Origin: Ensifer sp. Root278
GTDB taxonomy: Bacteria; Pseudomonadota; Alphaproteobacteria; Rhizobiales; Rhizobiaceae
Assembly (NCBI RefSeq): GCF_001429285.1
Contig: NZ_LMJJ01000042.1
Location: forward strand, 124,001 to 188,000
DNA length: 64,000 nt
Direction of reading: 5' to 3'
This document shows, in pieces, positions 24,783-35,250 of the stretch. Every line of letters begins with the position of its first letter. Position 1 is the stretch's first letter. Below the pieces are notes generated by a model. The model was given only the letters and a program-made list of their open reading frames with translations. It was not told the origin of the DNA and did no database searches. Both the position numbers and the translations under genes were made by a program.

Positions 24783-25736
24783 ATGGCCGACAAAGCCGTG
24801 GAGCGGGAGACGGTACTTTCGCTCCGAGAGACCATAGCCAGGATCGAAAACCGTCGGCTTCCGGGCGTCGTGCGCGCCGCCAAGGCGGCCGATCCCGGCG
24901 GCTTCCGTCAGCGCGAGGAAGATGAGCCTGGCCGTCGGGCGCTTGCGCTCGGGGTTGCGGATCTGGACACGCTTCTCGAAGGCGGCCTACCGCTCGAAGG
25001 CATGACGGAAATCCGCAATGCCGAGACGCGCGATGCCGGCGCTGCCGCCGGTTTTGCCGCGGCACTCAGCGTGCTCTGCCAGCAGGCGCGCCTGGAAAAA
25101 GGCGAGCCGGCAGCTCCGGTTCTCTGGATCAGCCAGTCGATGGCTTCCAACGAGGCGGGCCTGCCCTATGGATTGGGTCTCAAGGCCTATGGGCTCGATG
25201 TCCGCGGCCTCGTCTTCAGCCTGCCGCGCACGGTGAAGGACGCGCTCTGGATCGCCGAGGCGGCGCTTTCCGTCCCGAGCTTCTGTGCCGTCATCCTGGA
25301 AATTCGCGGCAATCCCGCAGCTCTTGCGCTCAGCGAGAGCCGGCGCCTGCATGTTCGCTCACGCGCGGGCCATGTTCCCCTTCTGCTCCTGCGCCAGTCC
25401 GGGCACGAGGAGGCGAGCAGCGCCTTCTTCCGCTTCCTCGTCGAGCCGGCGCCGGCGCGCGAGCGTCCCCTACCGGATGGATCGATGCTTCGCGGCAGCA
25501 TCGGCCATCCCGTCTTTCATGTCATCGCCGAGAAGAGCAGGGCTCCTGCGCCGCTCGGCTTCCTGCTGGAGTGGAACCCCCATGACCGCCGCCTTTACCC
25601 CGTCGAGCCCCTACCAGCCGCTGCTGCGGCAGATCCAGAACCAGCGCATTCTGTCGCTCGCCTTTCCGCATCTCCCGGCCGATCGGGTCGCCCGCAAACG
25701 CTGGGGGAACTCGTGGCTTTCCCGCGGGCGTCCTGA
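24783..25736 (+). CDS. imuA: ImuA, SOS mutagenesis protein
   Basis: ImuA is the RecA/SulA-like accessory protein of the ImuA-ImuB-DnaE2 mutasome, which bypasses DNA lesions after SOS induction. The 317-residue product begins MADKAVERE, with GGAG 9 bases upstream. It has the family stretches LGVADLDTLLEGGLPLEGMTEI and VLWISQSMASNEAGLPYGLGLKAYG. The Walker A Lys is not evident, as is usual for ImuA. A LexA box precedes it, and imuB starts inside its 3' end. Confidence 0.92.
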   Translation: MADKAVERETVLSLRETIARIENRRLPGVVRAAKAADPGGFRQREEDEPGRRALALGVADLDTLLEGGLPLEGMTEIRNAETRDAGAAAGFAAALSVLCQQARLEKGEPAAPVLWISQSMASNEAGLPYGLGLKAYGLDVRGLVFSLPRTVKDALWIAEAALSVPSFCAVILEIRGNPAALALSESRRLHVRSRAGHVPLLLLRQSGHEEASSAFFRFLVEPAPARERPLPDGSMLRGSIGHPVFHVIAEKSRAPAPLGFLLEWNPHDRRLYPVEPLPAAAAADPEPAHSVARLSASPGRSGRPQTLGELVAFPRAS

Positions 25737-27204
25737 GCATCCGCCTGTCGTCTTCGCTGACAAGGTGAAGAGCGCGATGCGCCTCGTCGCGCTCGACGGT
25801 TACGCCGAAAAAGCGGGTTTTCACATCGGCCAGGGTGTTGCCGAAGCCCGGGCCATGTGTCCCGAGATCGACGTGCTGCCGGCCGATCCCGCCGCCGATC
25901 GGGCCCTGCTCGAAGGGCTTGCGGATTGGTGTTGCCGCTATACGCCGCTCGTCGCGCTCGATGGCGACAGCGGCCTCTTTCTCGACATCACCGGCTGCGC
26001 CCATCTTCTCGGCGGGGAAAAGGCGCTGTTCGACGATCTGCTCGCCCGCCTCTTTCATCTGGGGGTCGAGGCCCGCGCGGCGATCTCCTCGTCCGCCGGG
26101 CTCTCCTGGGCGGTGGCGCGGTTCGGCTCCGACGGCATTCTTGCCCCGGACGAGGCGGCGCGGGTGCTGGCGCCGCTGCCGATGGCGGCGCTCCGGCTGC
26201 CGCGGGAGACGATCGAAACGCTTGGCCGGGTCGGGCTCAAGCAGGTCGGCGACATCGTCGAGGCGCCGCGCGCGCCGCTTGCCCGCCGGTTCGGCGCGAC
26301 CCTGCTTCTGCGCCTCGATCAGGCGCTCGGGCGGGAGGATGAGCCACTGTCGCCGCGGTTGCCCGTCGCCGCCCTCTCAGTGGAGCGCCGTCTCGGCGAA
26401 CCGGTCCAGGGCGAAGACGATATTCTCGGCTTGACGGAAGAGCTGGCGATGCGGCTGAAGCCGGAACTGGAAAAGCGTGGGCAGGGCGGGCGTCTGTTCG
26501 AGCTTCTGCTTTTCCGCGTCGATGGCGCGGTCTTCCGCATCGCCGCCGGCACGTCCTCGCCGCTCAACGAGCCGCGGCGCGTCGCCGGTCTCTTCCGTGA
26601 ACGGCTGCAGGCGGTGCACGAGGATCTCGATGCCGGCTTCGGCTTCGAAATCCTCAGGCTCTCGGTGCCGAAGAGCGAAAAATACGAGGTGATGCAGGAG
26701 GATTTCTCCGGCACGCCGGATCGCGAGCGCCCGCTTGCGGCCTTTGCCGACCGGGTGATGGCAAGGTTCGGGGCGGAGAGCCTGCTGGTGCCGGCTCTTT
26801 CGGAAAGCCACGTGCCGGAGCGGGCGGCAAGCTTCCGCCCACTCACGGATCTCGCGCTCATGGGCAAGGCCGAGGCGCCTGCGCAAAACATTCCCGCGAT
26901 CCTGCTTGCCGCGGCGGCTCGGCCGCAGCGGCTCTTTCCAAGCCCCGAGCCGGTGGAGGCGGTGGCCGAGGTGCCGGAGGGGCCGCCGAGAAGCTTCCGC
27001 TGGCGGCGCACGCTGCACCGCATCGCACGGGCCGAGGGGCCGGAGCGGATCGCCGGCGAGTGGTGGCTCGACGGCGAGCCGGCGATGGAGCGCGATTATT
27101 TTCGGGTGGAAGACGAACGCGGCCGGCGGTTCTGGCTGTTTCGCGAGGGGCATTATGGTGCGAGCGCCCCGCCGCGCTGGTTCATGCATGGAGTCTTCGC
27201 ATGA
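25582..27204 (+). CDS. imuB: ImuB, inactive Y-family polymerase homologue
   Basis: ImuB is the bridging subunit of the mutasome and binds the beta clamp, ImuA and DnaE2. The product of 540 residues starts [17 protein letters not shown], overlapping imuA by 155 bases. It has the Y-family palm and finger layout, but the catalytic acidic motifs are replaced. The first motif reads [15 protein letters not shown] instead of a DxD-type strand, and the second reads [12 protein letters not shown] without the usual Asp-Glu pair. It is therefore a polymerase-dead scaffold, as known for the family. Its stop overlaps the dnaE2 start (ATGA). Confidence 0.9.
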   Translation: MTAAFTPSSPYQPLLRQIQNQRILSLAFPHLPADRVARKRWGNSWLSRGRPEHPPVVFADKVKSAMRLVALDGYAEKAGFHIGQGVAEARAMCPEIDVLPADPAADRALLEGLADWCCRYTPLVALDGDSGLFLDITGCAHLLGGEKALFDDLLARLFHLGVEARAAISSSAGLSWAVARFGSDGILAPDEAARVLAPLPMAALRLPRETIETLGRVGLKQVGDIVEAPRAPLARRFGATLLLRLDQALGREDEPLSPRLPVAALSVERRLGEPVQGEDDILGLTEELAMRLKPELEKRGQGGRLFELLLFRVDGAVFRIAAGTSSPLNEPRRVAGLFRERLQAVHEDLDAGFGFEILRLSVPKSEKYEVMQEDFSGTPDRERPLAAFADRVMARFGAESLLVPALSESHVPERAASFRPLTDLALMGKAEAPAQNIPAILLAAAARPQRLFPSPEPVEAVAEVPEGPPRSFRWRRTLHRIARAEGPERIAGEWWLDGEPAMERDYFRVEDERGRRFWLFREGHYGASAPPRWFMHGVFA

Positions 27205-30200
27205 GCGACGCTGTCCCCTATTTCGAGATCGGCGCCTGGTCGAATTTCTCCTTCCTCGAAGGCGCGTCTCATCCGGGCGAGATGGTGGTTGCGGCGAGCC
27301 GTCTTAACATTGGCGGCCTTGGCATTGCTGACCGCAATACGGTTGCCGGCGTGGTGCGCGCGCATGCGCAGGCCAAGGTGGAGAAATACGCCTTTCAGCC
27401 CGGCGCGCGGCTCTCCTTTGCGGAGGACCTGCCCGACGTGCTCGCCTATCCCTGCAATCGCCGCGGCTGGGGCAATCTCTGCCGGATGCTGAGTGCTGGA
27501 AACCTGCGCGCCAAGAAGGGCACCTGCACGCTCTATGAAGCCGATCTCGTCGAGTGGGGCGAGGACCTGTTGCTCGTCGTGCTGCCGGATCCGGTGATCG
27601 GCGCGCCGGAGGCAACCCTGCTTGCCGATTTCCTCAGGCGGCTGAAGCCGCATTTTGCCGACCGGCTCTATCTGGCGCTGGTGCCGCGCTATGACGGCTT
27701 CGACCAGCTTGCCTTCGCCGGACTTGCGACCATTGCCCGCCATGCCGCGATCAAGCTCGTCGCCACCAACAGTCCGCTGTTTCATGTCGCCGCGCGACGG
27801 CCGCTCGCCGATGTCGTCACCGCCATCCGCGAGCATGTGACGATCGCGACCGCAGGCTACCGGTTGCATGCCAATGCCGAGCGGCATCTGAAGACGCCCG
27901 CCGAAATGGCGCGCATCTTCCGCGACTATCCGGAAGCGATCGCCAATACCGGGCATTTCTTCGGGAGGCTGAAGTTCTCGCTGTCGGATCTCGAATATCA
28001 GTATCCGGATGAAAGCATTCCGGGCGAGACGCCGACGCAGACCCTTAGGCGGCTGACGATGCAAGGCGCGCACGAGCGCTATCCCGAGGGCATTTCGCAG
28101 AAGGTTTCGACGCAGATCGAGTACGAGCTCGAGCTGATCGCCAGCAAGCGTTACGAGCCCTATTTCCTGACGGTGCGCAATATCATGCAGTTTGCGCGCA
28201 AGGCCGAAATCCTCTGCCAGGGCCGCGGCTCGGCGGCGAATTCCACCGTCTGTTACTGTCTGAGGATCACCGAAGTCGATCCGCTTTCGACCACCCTGCT
28301 CTTCGACCGCTTCCTCTCGACCGAGCGCGACGAGCCGCCGGATATCGACGTCGATTTCGAGCACGAGAAGCGGGAAGAGGTGATCCAGCATATCTACCGC
28401 ACCTACGGCAAGGAGCATGCGGGGCTGACGGCCGCCGTCATCAGCTATCGGGCGCGCTCGGCCGGCCGCGAGACTGCCAAGGCTTTCGGGTTCTCAGAAG
28501 ACGTGCAATCGGCGCTTGCCGGTTCGGTCTGGGGCTGGTCGGTCGCCGATCTCTCGGAGCGTGAGGCGCAGGCTGCCGGGCTCGATACGAAGGATCCGAC
28601 GACGGTGAAGGTGCTCGACTATGCCACCGAACTGATGAGCTTCCCGCGCCATCTTTCGCAGCATGTCGGGGGCTTCGTTATTACCCGCGACCGGCTCGAC
28701 GAGGTCGTGCCGATCATGAACACGGCAATGCCCGACCGCTACATGATCGAGTGGGACAAGGACGATCTCGACACGCTGAAGATCCTGAAGATCGACGTGT
28801 TGGCGCTCGGCATGCTCACCTGCATCGCCCGCGCCTTCGAGCTTCTCGACCGGCATTACGGCGAGCGGAAAAACCTGCACCAGCTCTTCAAGGATGAGCA
28901 GAAAGCCGTCTACGACATGATATGCCGCGCCGATACGATCGGCGTCTTCCAGATCGAAAGCCGGGCGCAGATGAGCATGCTGCCACGGCTGAAGCCGCGC
29001 ATCTTCTATGATCTCGTCATCGAGGTGGCGATCGTCCGGCCCGGGCCGATCCAGGGCAACATGGTGCATCCCTATCTGAAGCGGCGCGAGCAGCGCGCAC
29101 GCAATATCCCCATCGAATATCCAAGCCCTGAGCTGAAGGTCGTGCTGGAGCGGACGCTCGGCGTGCCGCTGTTCCAGGAGCAGGCGATGCAGATCGCCAT
29201 CACCGCCGCCGGTTTCTCACCCAGTGAGGCCGATCGGCTGCGTCGCGCCATGGCGACCTTCAAGCGCACCGGCACCATCCATACCTTCCACGAGAAGATG
29301 ATCGAAGGCATGGTCAAGAACAAATATCCGCGCGATTTCGCCGAGCGCTGCTTCAAGCAGATCGAAGGTTTCGGCGAATATGGCTTTCCCGAAAGTCATG
29401 CCGCGTCCTTCGCGCTCTTGGTCTATGTCTCGTCCTGGCTGAAGACCTATTATCCGGATGTCTTCTGTGCCGCCCTTCTGAACTCGCAGCCGATGGGCTT
29501 TTACGCGCCCGGGCAACTGGTGCGCGACGCGCGCGAGCATGGGGTCCGGGTGCGACCCGTCGACATCAATCATTCGGTCTGGGATGCCGATCTCGAAGAC
29601 GGCGGCCTCGATAAGGGTGCCATCGAGCCGCGTCATCGCGAAATGGAGGACGTGATCAAGACTGACAAGGCGATGCGCCTCGGCTTCAATTCGATCAAGG
29701 GGCTGAACCAAGAAGAGATCGAGAAGAAACTCGTCGCCAACCGGGGTACCGGTTACGGGACGGTCCGTGACCTCTGGCTGCGCTCGGGTCTCTCCCGCTC
29801 CGCGCTCGAAAGGCTCGCCGATGCGGACGCTTTCCGTTCGATCGGGCTCGATCGCCGCAAGGCGCTCTGGGCGGTAAAGGCGCTGGACGAAAAGAGTGCT
29901 GCCGAAAGGCTGCCGCTCTTCGAAGGCGCGGCGAGGGCGGAATTGCGGCCGGAGCCAGCCATGATCCTGCCGGAGATGTTGCCGGGCGAGCAGGTGATCA
30001 ACGATTATCGTTATCTCTCCTTCTCGCTCAAGGCGCATCCGGTCTCCTTCCTGCGAGAGACGCTTTCCGAACAGGGCATCGTCACCAGCCGCACGCTTGC
30101 GACCGCCCCGGTCGGGCGGCGGATAACCGTCGCCGGGTTGGTGCTCGTTCGCCAGCGTCCGGGCTCCGCCAAGGGCGTCATCTTCATGACGATCGAGGAC

Positions 30201-30560
30201 GAAACCGGCGTTGCCAATGCGATCGTCTGGCCGAAGGTGTTTGCGACCTATCGCCCGGTGGTCATGGGCGCGCGGTTGGTCAAGATCCGCGGCCGGCTGC
30301 AGCGCGAAAGCAGCGTCATCCACGTGGTCGCCGAACACATCGAGGACATCACGCCGATGCTGGGACTGTTGCGCACGGAGGCGCGGCGGTTCGGCGCAAG
30401 CGACCGTGCCGATGAAGCGCTGAGGCCCACCGGCGACGCGCGCGAGAAGAAGGCGCAGGGCGATCTGCGCCTGGCCACGGTGCGGCGTTCCGGTGGCAGC
30501 CCGGAACAGACGACGGCCGAGGTGGCAGACGTGATGCCGAAGGGGCGCAATTTCCATTGA
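27201..30560 (+). CDS. dnaE2: Error-prone DNA polymerase DnaE2 (ImuC)
   Basis: This is the translesion C-family polymerase of the SOS mutasome. The 1,119-residue protein has an N-terminal PHP domain ([19 protein letters not shown]), the palm with the catalytic Asp motif [16 protein letters not shown], fingers with [15 protein letters not shown] and [15 protein letters not shown], and a C-terminal OB fold ([21 protein letters not shown]). Length and motifs fit DnaE2 rather than the replicative DnaE1. It is translationally coupled to imuB. The SOS box in front of imuA should drive all three genes. Confidence 0.96.
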   Translation: MSDAVPYFEIGAWSNFSFLEGASHPGEMVVAASRLNIGGLGIADRNTVAGVVRAHAQAKVEKYAFQPGARLSFAEDLPDVLAYPCNRRGWGNLCRMLSAGNLRAKKGTCTLYEADLVEWGEDLLLVVLPDPVIGAPEATLLADFLRRLKPHFADRLYLALVPRYDGFDQLAFAGLATIARHAAIKLVATNSPLFHVAARRPLADVVTAIREHVTIATAGYRLHANAERHLKTPAEMARIFRDYPEAIANTGHFFGRLKFSLSDLEYQYPDESIPGETPTQTLRRLTMQGAHERYPEGISQKVSTQIEYELELIASKRYEPYFLTVRNIMQFARKAEILCQGRGSAANSTVCYCLRITEVDPLSTTLLFDRFLSTERDEPPDIDVDFEHEKREEVIQHIYRTYGKEHAGLTAAVISYRARSAGRETAKAFGFSEDVQSALAGSVWGWSVADLSEREAQAAGLDTKDPTTVKVLDYATELMSFPRHLSQHVGGFVITRDRLDEVVPIMNTAMPDRYMIEWDKDDLDTLKILKIDVLALGMLTCIARAFELLDRHYGERKNLHQLFKDEQKAVYDMICRADTIGVFQIESRAQMSMLPRLKPRIFYDLVIEVAIVRPGPIQGNMVHPYLKRREQRARNIPIEYPSPELKVVLERTLGVPLFQEQAMQIAITAAGFSPSEADRLRRAMATFKRTGTIHTFHEKMIEGMVKNKYPRDFAERCFKQIEGFGEYGFPESHAASFALLVYVSSWLKTYYPDVFCAALLNSQPMGFYAPGQLVRDAREHGVRVRPVDINHSVWDADLEDGGLDKGAIEPRHREMEDVIKTDKAMRLGFNSIKGLNQEEIEKKLVANRGTGYGTVRDLWLRSGLSRSALERLADADAFRSIGLDRRKALWAVKALDEKSAAERLPLFEGAARAELRPEPAMILPEMLPGEQVINDYRYLSFSLKAHPVSFLRETLSEQGIVTSRTLATAPVGRRITVAGLVLVRQRPGSAKGVIFMTIEDETGVANAIVWPKVFATYRPVVMGARLVKIRGRLQRESSVIHVVAEHIEDITPMLGLLRTEARRFGASDRADEALRPTGDAREKKAQGDLRLATVRRSGGSPEQTTAEVADVMPKGRNFH

Positions 30561-30813
30561 AGGGAGGGTCCGACCCTCGCTGCTTCAACGGGCAGCCGGG
30601 TGGGCCTTTCGAGGAAAAAGCAGATCAACTTACCTAGGTCCGGAACGGTCCGGATCATCATGTGTGAGGCCACAGTCGGGCTCTTCATAGTAGGGTAGCG
30701 CCTGCGGTGTGTAAAAATGTCGCAGGAAACGCGCGGCATGATCGACCTCTGGTTTACAAGAATAGTCGTTCACGTTTCTCTAAAATTCTGAAAAGACGAA
30801 GTTTTTTGTCAAG

Positions 30814-30830
30814 TTTAGAGTCGTTCTAAT
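30814..30830. promoter_or_regulatory. Irr-type iron control element upstream of bfd-bfr
   Basis: TTTAGAG-TCG-TTCTAAT matches the ICE palindrome TTTAGAA-N3-TTCTAAA bound by Irr in rhizobia, with one change in each half. It lies 33 bases upstream of the putative -35 element of the bfd promoter. Irr is known to control bacterioferritin genes in this order. Confidence 0.6.
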
Positions 30831-30862
30831 CGACCTGCAACTTCCGCTCGCGGAGTTTTTAG

Positions 30863-30891
30863 TTGACACTAAATGTCCTGTTTTGCTTTAT
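30863..30891 (+). promoter_or_regulatory. Housekeeping promoter for bfd-bfr
   Basis: A perfect -35 TTGACA is followed after 17 bases by CTTTAT, a plausible -10 element. The start codon of bfd is 39 bases further. The Irr-like box just upstream fits regulation of this promoter. Confidence 0.65.
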
Positions 30892-30930
30892 GCGCTGATA
30901 CAGGGCGTTGCGTACGACAGGCGAGACGAC

Positions 30931-31242
30931 ATGCTGGTTTGCAGCTGCAATTTCATCACGGAAAAAGAGATCGAGGATACGATCATCGGCCTCCTCGACG
31001 AGGACTGTTGGCAGCTGATCGTGCCGGCGAAAGTCTATCACGCGATGGAAAAGCGCGGCCGTTGCTGCGGTTGCTTCCCCAATGTCGTCGACATCATCAT
31101 CCGCACCACCGAGCAATATCACGCGCACCGCGACTCGACGGACGCCGAGATATTTGATTTCATGACCCGCCTCAAACAATTCCATGAGGATAATCGGAGG
31201 GCGGATCTTGAAAGGCGACAAAAAAGTCATCGAGCAGCTTAA
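30931..31242 (+). CDS. bfd: Bacterioferritin-associated ferredoxin (Bfd-like [2Fe-2S] protein)
   Basis: This small electron carrier reduces bacterioferritin to release iron. The 103-residue protein begins [16 protein letters not shown] and carries the Cys ligands of the BFD fold: CSC near the N-terminus and RCCGCFPN about 35 residues later. Beyond the BFD domain it has about 45 extra residues ([17 protein letters not shown] and onward), partly helical, so it is longer than the 64-residue E. coli Bfd. Its 3' end overlaps the bfr start by 35 bases, and the two are one operon under the Irr-like box. Confidence 0.9.
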   Translation: MLVCSCNFITEKEIEDTIIGLLDEDCWQLIVPAKVYHAMEKRGRCCGCFPNVVDIIIRTTEQYHAHRDSTDAEIFDFMTRLKQFHEDNRRADLERRQKSHRAA

Positions 31243-31699
31243 CGAAGCGCTCTATCTCGAACTCGGTGCCGTCAACCAGTATTGGCTGCATTACCGCCTC
31301 CTCGAAGACTGGGGTTACACGCTTCTCGCCAAGAAGGAGCGCGCAGAATCCATCGAGGAGATGCAGCATGCCGACAAGCTCGTTGCGCGCATCATCTTCC
31401 TTGAAGGCCACCCCAACCTGCAGACGGTTGCGCCGTTGCGCATCGGCCAGAACGTCAAGGAAGTGCTGAAGGCCGACCTCGCCGGCGAATACGACGCCCG
31501 CACCGCCTACAAGAAATCACGCGACATCTGTCACGCCGCTGGAGACTATGTCTCCATGAAGCTCTTCGAAGAACTGCTCGCCGACGAAGAGGGCCACATC
31601 GACTTCCTGGAAACCCAGCTCGAGCTGCTCGACAAGATCGGCGAAGAGAAATACGGCCAGCTCAACGCTGCCCCGGCCAACGAGGCCGAAGCCGACTGA
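31208..31699 (+). CDS. bfr: Bacterioferritin
   Basis: This haem-containing iron-storage 24-mer has 163 residues. With the TTG start (M-K-G-D-K-K) the family numbering is exact: ferroxidase ligands Glu18, Glu51 and His54, the haem ligand Met52, and the downstream EYDARTAY and [10 protein letters not shown] motifs. GGAGG lies 7 bases before the TTG, which decides the start; an ATG eight codons earlier lacks a ribosome site. It overlaps bfd and is followed by a strong terminator. Confidence 0.96.
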   Translation: MKGDKKVIEQLNEALYLELGAVNQYWLHYRLLEDWGYTLLAKKERAESIEEMQHADKLVARIIFLEGHPNLQTVAPLRIGQNVKEVLKADLAGEYDARTAYKKSRDICHAAGDYVSMKLFEELLADEEGHIDFLETQLELLDKIGEEKYGQLNAAPANEAEAD

Positions 31700-31724
31700 G
31701 TTCGGCGCAATATTTGAAAGAAAG

Positions 31725-31748
31725 GCCGGCGATCTCGCCGGCTTTTTT
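31725..31748 (+). terminator. Intrinsic terminator after bfr
   Basis: GCCGGCGA-TC-TCGCCGGC forms an 8-bp stem followed by TTTTTT, 25 bases after the bfr stop. It is a textbook rho-independent terminator at the end of the bfd-bfr operon. Confidence 0.92.
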
Positions 31749-31786
31749 GTCAGTGAGAACTGCTGCGCACTTTTGCGCCACACGCC

Positions 31787-32314
31787 TTACGGCGCGAGAT
31801 GCGCGAAGGCCGTGACGACCTCCTCGTAGACCTTGCGCTTGAACGGCACGATCAGTTCCGGCAGTTCGCGCATCGGTTTCCACTCCCAGGCGTCGAACTC
31901 CGGCTCATGCCCGCCCGGCGGCGGGTTGATGGCGATTTCGTTCTCCTCGCCCTCGAAGCGGAAGGCATACCAGCGTTGTGTCTGGCCGCGATACTTGCCC
32001 TTGAGACCGATGCCGATCAGGTGCTCGGGCAGATCGTAGTTGATCCAGCCGGGCGCTTCGGCGAGCAGCGACACTGTGCTCATGCCGGTTTCTTCGTAGA
32101 GTTCGCGATAGGCGGCCTTCAGCGGATCCTCACCCTTGTCGATGCCGCCCTGCGGCATCTGCCATTGCTGCGGCGAGCCATCATATTCGGAATTGCCGAC
32201 GGCGATGCGATGTCCAGCCCAGACGAGACCCGCGCGGTTCAGCACCATGACCCCTACGCAAGGACGATAGGGAAGGTCCTCCGCTCTGAGTTGTTTGTCC
32301 TTGTCTTTGCTCAT
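31787..32314 (-). CDS. rppH: RNA pyrophosphohydrolase
   Basis: RppH removes pyrophosphate from 5'-triphosphate RNA and so starts RNase E-dependent decay. The 175-residue product shows [21 protein letters not shown], then the NUDIX box in [19 protein letters not shown] followed by YEETGM, and the RppH-type YDLPEHL and [13 protein letters not shown] segments. The MSKDKDKQ start is chosen by family comparison. It is the last gene of the long minus-strand run that begins at obgE, 52 bases after the deacetylase stop. Confidence 0.9.
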   Translation of the reverse strand: MSKDKDKQLRAEDLPYRPCVGVMVLNRAGLVWAGHRIAVGNSEYDGSPQQWQMPQGGIDKGEDPLKAAYRELYEETGMSTVSLLAEAPGWINYDLPEHLIGIGLKGKYRGQTQRWYAFRFEGEENEIAINPPPGGHEPEFDAWEWKPMRELPELIVPFKRKVYEEVVTAFAHLAP

Positions 32315-32366
32315 CGGCTGCCTCTTCTTTACAATCGTCAAATCATCCTGTCGGGATGGCTGTAAC

Positions 32367-33575
32367 CTAGTTCTGTTGCGGATCCTTGACGAGCGCGGAA
32401 ACGCCGACGATCTCGATGCCGCGCCCCTGTGCCTCGCCGATCCAGGAGGCAATCGCGCCGACGCTTTCGTCGAAGGCGGAGGCGACGCCGATGGCGGTGC
32501 CATTGCGGCGCGCAATGCGCTCGAGCTCGTCGAGCTTCTTCAGGATCGCGCTGCGGCTGAGCTCCGTGTCGAGTGTCAGGTCGGCAAAGCCATGCGGCAC
32601 ATCGAAGGCATCGGCGAGCTTGCCCGAGAGCGATTGCGCCGAGGTACCGTCGTCGAGGAACAGCAGGCCGCGCTTGCCGAGATCGCGCATGACCGGCTCC
32701 AGCGCATCGGCATCCGACAGGAAGCGGCCGCCGAGATAATTCATGATGCCGGTATAATTGGTGATCTCGGCGAGGTTGCGGTGCAGTTCGGTCAGGTTCT
32801 TCTTGGCGCCGAGACCGATGCGCAAGGCGTTGGGACCGGGATCATTGGCCGGATAGTCGAACGGCTCCATCGGCACCTGCAGCAGGATCTCATGGCCGCT
32901 TCGGCGTGCCTCCTGCATCCAGCGCTGCAGGCTGTTTCCGGCGGTAGCAAAGCCCAGCGTCACTTCGCCCGGCAGGTCGCGGATCGCCCTCTGCGTTCCG
33001 GTCTGGCTGAGGCCGAGACCGCCGACGACCAGCGCGATGCGGGTGCCGCGCGCGCCGGACCAGGGCCGCGCATATTGATCCATCGGGCGCAGCCCGTCCG
33101 GACCGGTGATCGGCAGGCGCCCGGCGGGGCTCTCTTCCAGGAGATCGTCATTGGGCATGGCCGCCATGCGCGGATCCTGGCCGCGGATCGGACCGACATT
33201 GATGAGGGCAGGGCCCTTGCCGTCGCGGCCGCGCGGCGAAAACGTGGTAACGGTGGAACCGTCATCGGTGAGCGTATGTTCGACGTCGGCGCCGGAATAG
33301 GCGGTCCCCGGCTTCATCGTTCCGCCTACGCCCGATTGGCCATTATCTGCCTTCGCTGGTTTCTCGTCGGTGCCCTTCGCACTCTCGCTCGCCGCTGTTT
33401 CGGTCTGACCGCGCTTCAGCCCATCAGGCGCAAGGGTGCCCCACAGCGACAGTCCGACGACCGACGCAATACAGAGACCGAGTAGAGAGAACCCGAGCAT
33501 GCGTCGGGGATTGCGCTTCGCCGCTGGCTTTACCCGCCGGTTCTGGCCCAGGGGGGCATTGAGATCAGTTCCCAA
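32367..33575 (-). CDS. Divergent polysaccharide deacetylase family protein (YibQ type)
   Basis: The product has a short cytoplasmic tail, one membrane helix ([20 protein letters not shown]) and a periplasmic domain of the divergent polysaccharide deacetylase family: [52 protein letters not shown] and [18 protein letters not shown]. The family is thought to act on cell-wall glycans and sits next to envC and ctpA in many genomes, as here. I prefer the TTG start (M-G-T-D-L-N) with GAGG upstream; an ATG 14 codons earlier is possible. It has 402 residues from that TTG. Confidence 0.85.
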   Translation of the reverse strand: MGTDLNAPLGQNRRVKPAAKRNPRRMLGFSLLGLCIASVVGLSLWGTLAPDGLKRGQTETAASESAKGTDEKPAKADNGQSGVGGTMKPGTAYSGADVEHTLTDDGSTVTTFSPRGRDGKGPALINVGPIRGQDPRMAAMPNDDLLEESPAGRLPITGPDGLRPMDQYARPWSGARGTRIALVVGGLGLSQTGTQRAIRDLPGEVTLGFATAGNSLQRWMQEARRSGHEILLQVPMEPFDYPANDPGPNALRIGLGAKKNLTELHRNLAEITNYTGIMNYLGGRFLSDADALEPVMRDLGKRGLLFLDDGTSAQSLSGKLADAFDVPHGFADLTLDTELSRSAILKKLDELERIARRNGTAIGVASAFDESVGAIASWIGEAQGRGIEIVGVSALVKDPQQN

Positions 33576-33662
33576 ACGGAGCCTCGGTCGATCTGTGCGA
33601 TGTTGCCGCTTCTGCACGCCTGCCTATGATCATAGTCGATCAAAGGACAAAACACGCAGCAA

Positions 33663-33716
33663 TTCAAAGTGCTGCAGCGACCTTCGCGCATCGAGCAGGA
33701 CGCGCGGCGCTGCAGT
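33663..33716. repeat. Interspersed hairpin repeat copy
   Basis: TTCAAAGTGCTGCAGCGACC begins the copy, and CGCTGCAG closes an inverted repeat with CTGCAGCG. The same opening recurs near 57.89 kb and, in part, near 16.78 kb. It is intergenic. Confidence 0.5.
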
Positions 33717-33871
33717 GCGAGGCGGCGCTGAGACGCTTCGCCTGTTCTTCCCTTAGCGCGCCGGTGGTCTGAGAATCAGTGGCCGCGACAGCGCCTGTAC
33801 CCCTATAATTTAGCGGTGTCGCGTTGACCAGTGCATCTGCCTAGGGCGGAGGATGCGCCTTACTGAAATGC

Positions 33872-33907
33872 AGAGCGCCGCGTGTTCTTTCGAACACGCG
33901 GCGCTCT
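33872..33907. repeat. Perfect 16-bp-arm palindrome after ctpA
   Basis: AGAGCGCCGCGTGTTC and its exact complement are separated by only TTTC. The hairpin starts 20 bases after the ctpA stop on the minus strand. The outer AGAGCG/CGCTCT and inner GTTC/GAAC resemble the repeat near 57.9 kb. It may stabilise the ctpA 3' end. There is no U tract. Confidence 0.65.
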
Positions 33908-33927
33908 CAATTGCATACCCTGCAGGC

Positions 33928-35250
33928 TTACTTCTTGAGCTGCGCCTGTTCCGGGTTGGCCGGGAAGGTCGGATCCGTCTTCTTGCCACGCAACAGGTCG
34001 AGTGCGTAGTTGAGCTGCAGGTCGTCCTTTGTTTCCGGCGGCACATAGGCGACCGAGCCCGAACCTTCGTCGGTCTCGCTCTGACCCTGGATGTGACCGC
34101 GCAGGTCGGATTCGCCCTGAGCCTCGACCTTGCCGAGCAGTTCCGGCGGCAGCGGCTGTTCGACCTTGATGTCGGGCGAGATGCCCGTGCCCTGGATCGA
34201 TTTTCCCGACGGCGTGTAGTAGAGCGCCGTCGTCAGACGCAGCGCACCAGCTTCGCCGAGCGGGATGATCGTCTGGACCGAACCCTTGCCGAAGGAGCGC
34301 GTGCCGAGAACGGTTGCGCGCTTCAGATCCTGCAGGGCGCCGGCGACGATTTCCGAAGCGGAAGCCGAGCCGCCGTTGACGAGCACGATCACCGGCTTGC
34401 CATCGGTCAGGTCGCCCGGCGTCGCGTTGAAGCGGCGGGTTTCGTCCGGGTTGCGGCCGCGGGTCGAAACGACCTCGCCACGCTCCAGGAAGGCGTCGGA
34501 GACGTTGATCGCCTGGTCGAGCAGGCCACCCGGATTGAGGCGCAGGTCGAGCACATAGCCCTTGAGCTTGTCGGCCGGCACTTCCGCCTTGATCTTCTCG
34601 ATGCCCTTCTTCAGGTCGTCATAGGTCTTCTCGGTGAAGGAGATGACGCGCAGGTAGCCGACGTCGCCTTCGGTGCGAACCTTGACGGCGCGAACGGCGA
34701 TGACGTCGCGAACGATCGTCAGTTCGATCGGCTTGTCCGCACCCTTGCGCAGGATCGTCAGCTTGATCGGGGTGCCGACGGCGCCGCGCATCTTTTCAAC
34801 GGCGTCTTCGAGCTTCAGGCCACGAACGTCCGCACCGTCAATCTTCGATATGAAGTCGCCGGCAAGCACGCCGGCGCGAGCCGCAGGCGTGTCGTCGATC
34901 GGGCTCGTCACCTTGACGAGGTCGTCTTCCATCGTGACTTCGATGCCGAGACCGCCGAACTCACCGCGGGTCTGGGTGCGCATGTCCTCGGCGTCGGCCG
35001 AGTTCATGTAGCTCGAATGCGGATCAAGCGAGGAGAGCATGCCATTGATGGCGTTCTCGATCAGCTTGTCGTCCTGCGGCGGCGTCACATATTGCGCGCG
35101 CACGCGTTCGAATACGTCGCCGAAAATTGCCAGTTCGCGATAGGTCGAGGTGTTGGCAGCGACGGCCGGAACGACAGCCGAATAAACCACGCCCATCGCG
35201 GTCGCGCCCATGAGCGCTCCGACCAGAACAAGTGAAGCCCTACGTATCAT
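33928..35250 (-). CDS. ctpA: Carboxyl-terminal processing protease CtpA (S41)
   Basis: This periplasmic, membrane-anchored serine protease has 440 residues. After an N-terminal signal-anchor (MIRRASLVLVGALMGATA) come the S41 N-terminal region, a PDZ domain (GLGIEVTMEDDLVKVTSPIDD; AGVLAGDFISKIDG) and the protease core. The catalytic Ser lies in VNGGSASASEIVAGAL and the Lys in TRSFGKGSVQT. The ATG is preceded by GGAAAGG. The gene overlaps the envC 3' end by 11 bases, so the two are coupled and probably both act on the cell wall. The last 60 residues are polar. Confidence 0.94.
   Translation of the reverse strand: MIRRASLVLVGALMGATAMGVVYSAVVPAVAANTSTYRELAIFGDVFERVRAQYVTPPQDDKLIENAINGMLSSLDPHSSYMNSADAEDMRTQTRGEFGGLGIEVTMEDDLVKVTSPIDDTPAARAGVLAGDFISKIDGADVRGLKLEDAVEKMRGAVGTPIKLTILRKGADKPIELTIVRDVIAVRAVKVRTEGDVGYLRVISFTEKTYDDLKKGIEKIKAEVPADKLKGYVLDLRLNPGGLLDQAINVSDAFLERGEVVSTRGRNPDETRRFNATPGDLTDGKPVIVLVNGGSASASEIVAGALQDLKRATVLGTRSFGKGSVQTIIPLGEAGALRLTTALYYTPSGKSIQGTGISPDIKVEQPLPPELLGKVEAQGESDLRGHIQGQSETDEGSGSVAYVPPETKDDLQLNYALDLLRGKKTDPTFPANPEQAQLKK

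Larger units (their letters stand above)
33576..33927. other. Gene-free stretch with two hairpin repeats
   Basis: About 350 bases between ctpA and the deacetylase gene. It holds a copy of the TCAAAGTGCT-type repeat (about 33663-33716) and a perfect 36-base palindrome just after the ctpA stop. I see no convincing open frame. The promoter of the deacetylase-rppH pair may lie here. Confidence 0.5.
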
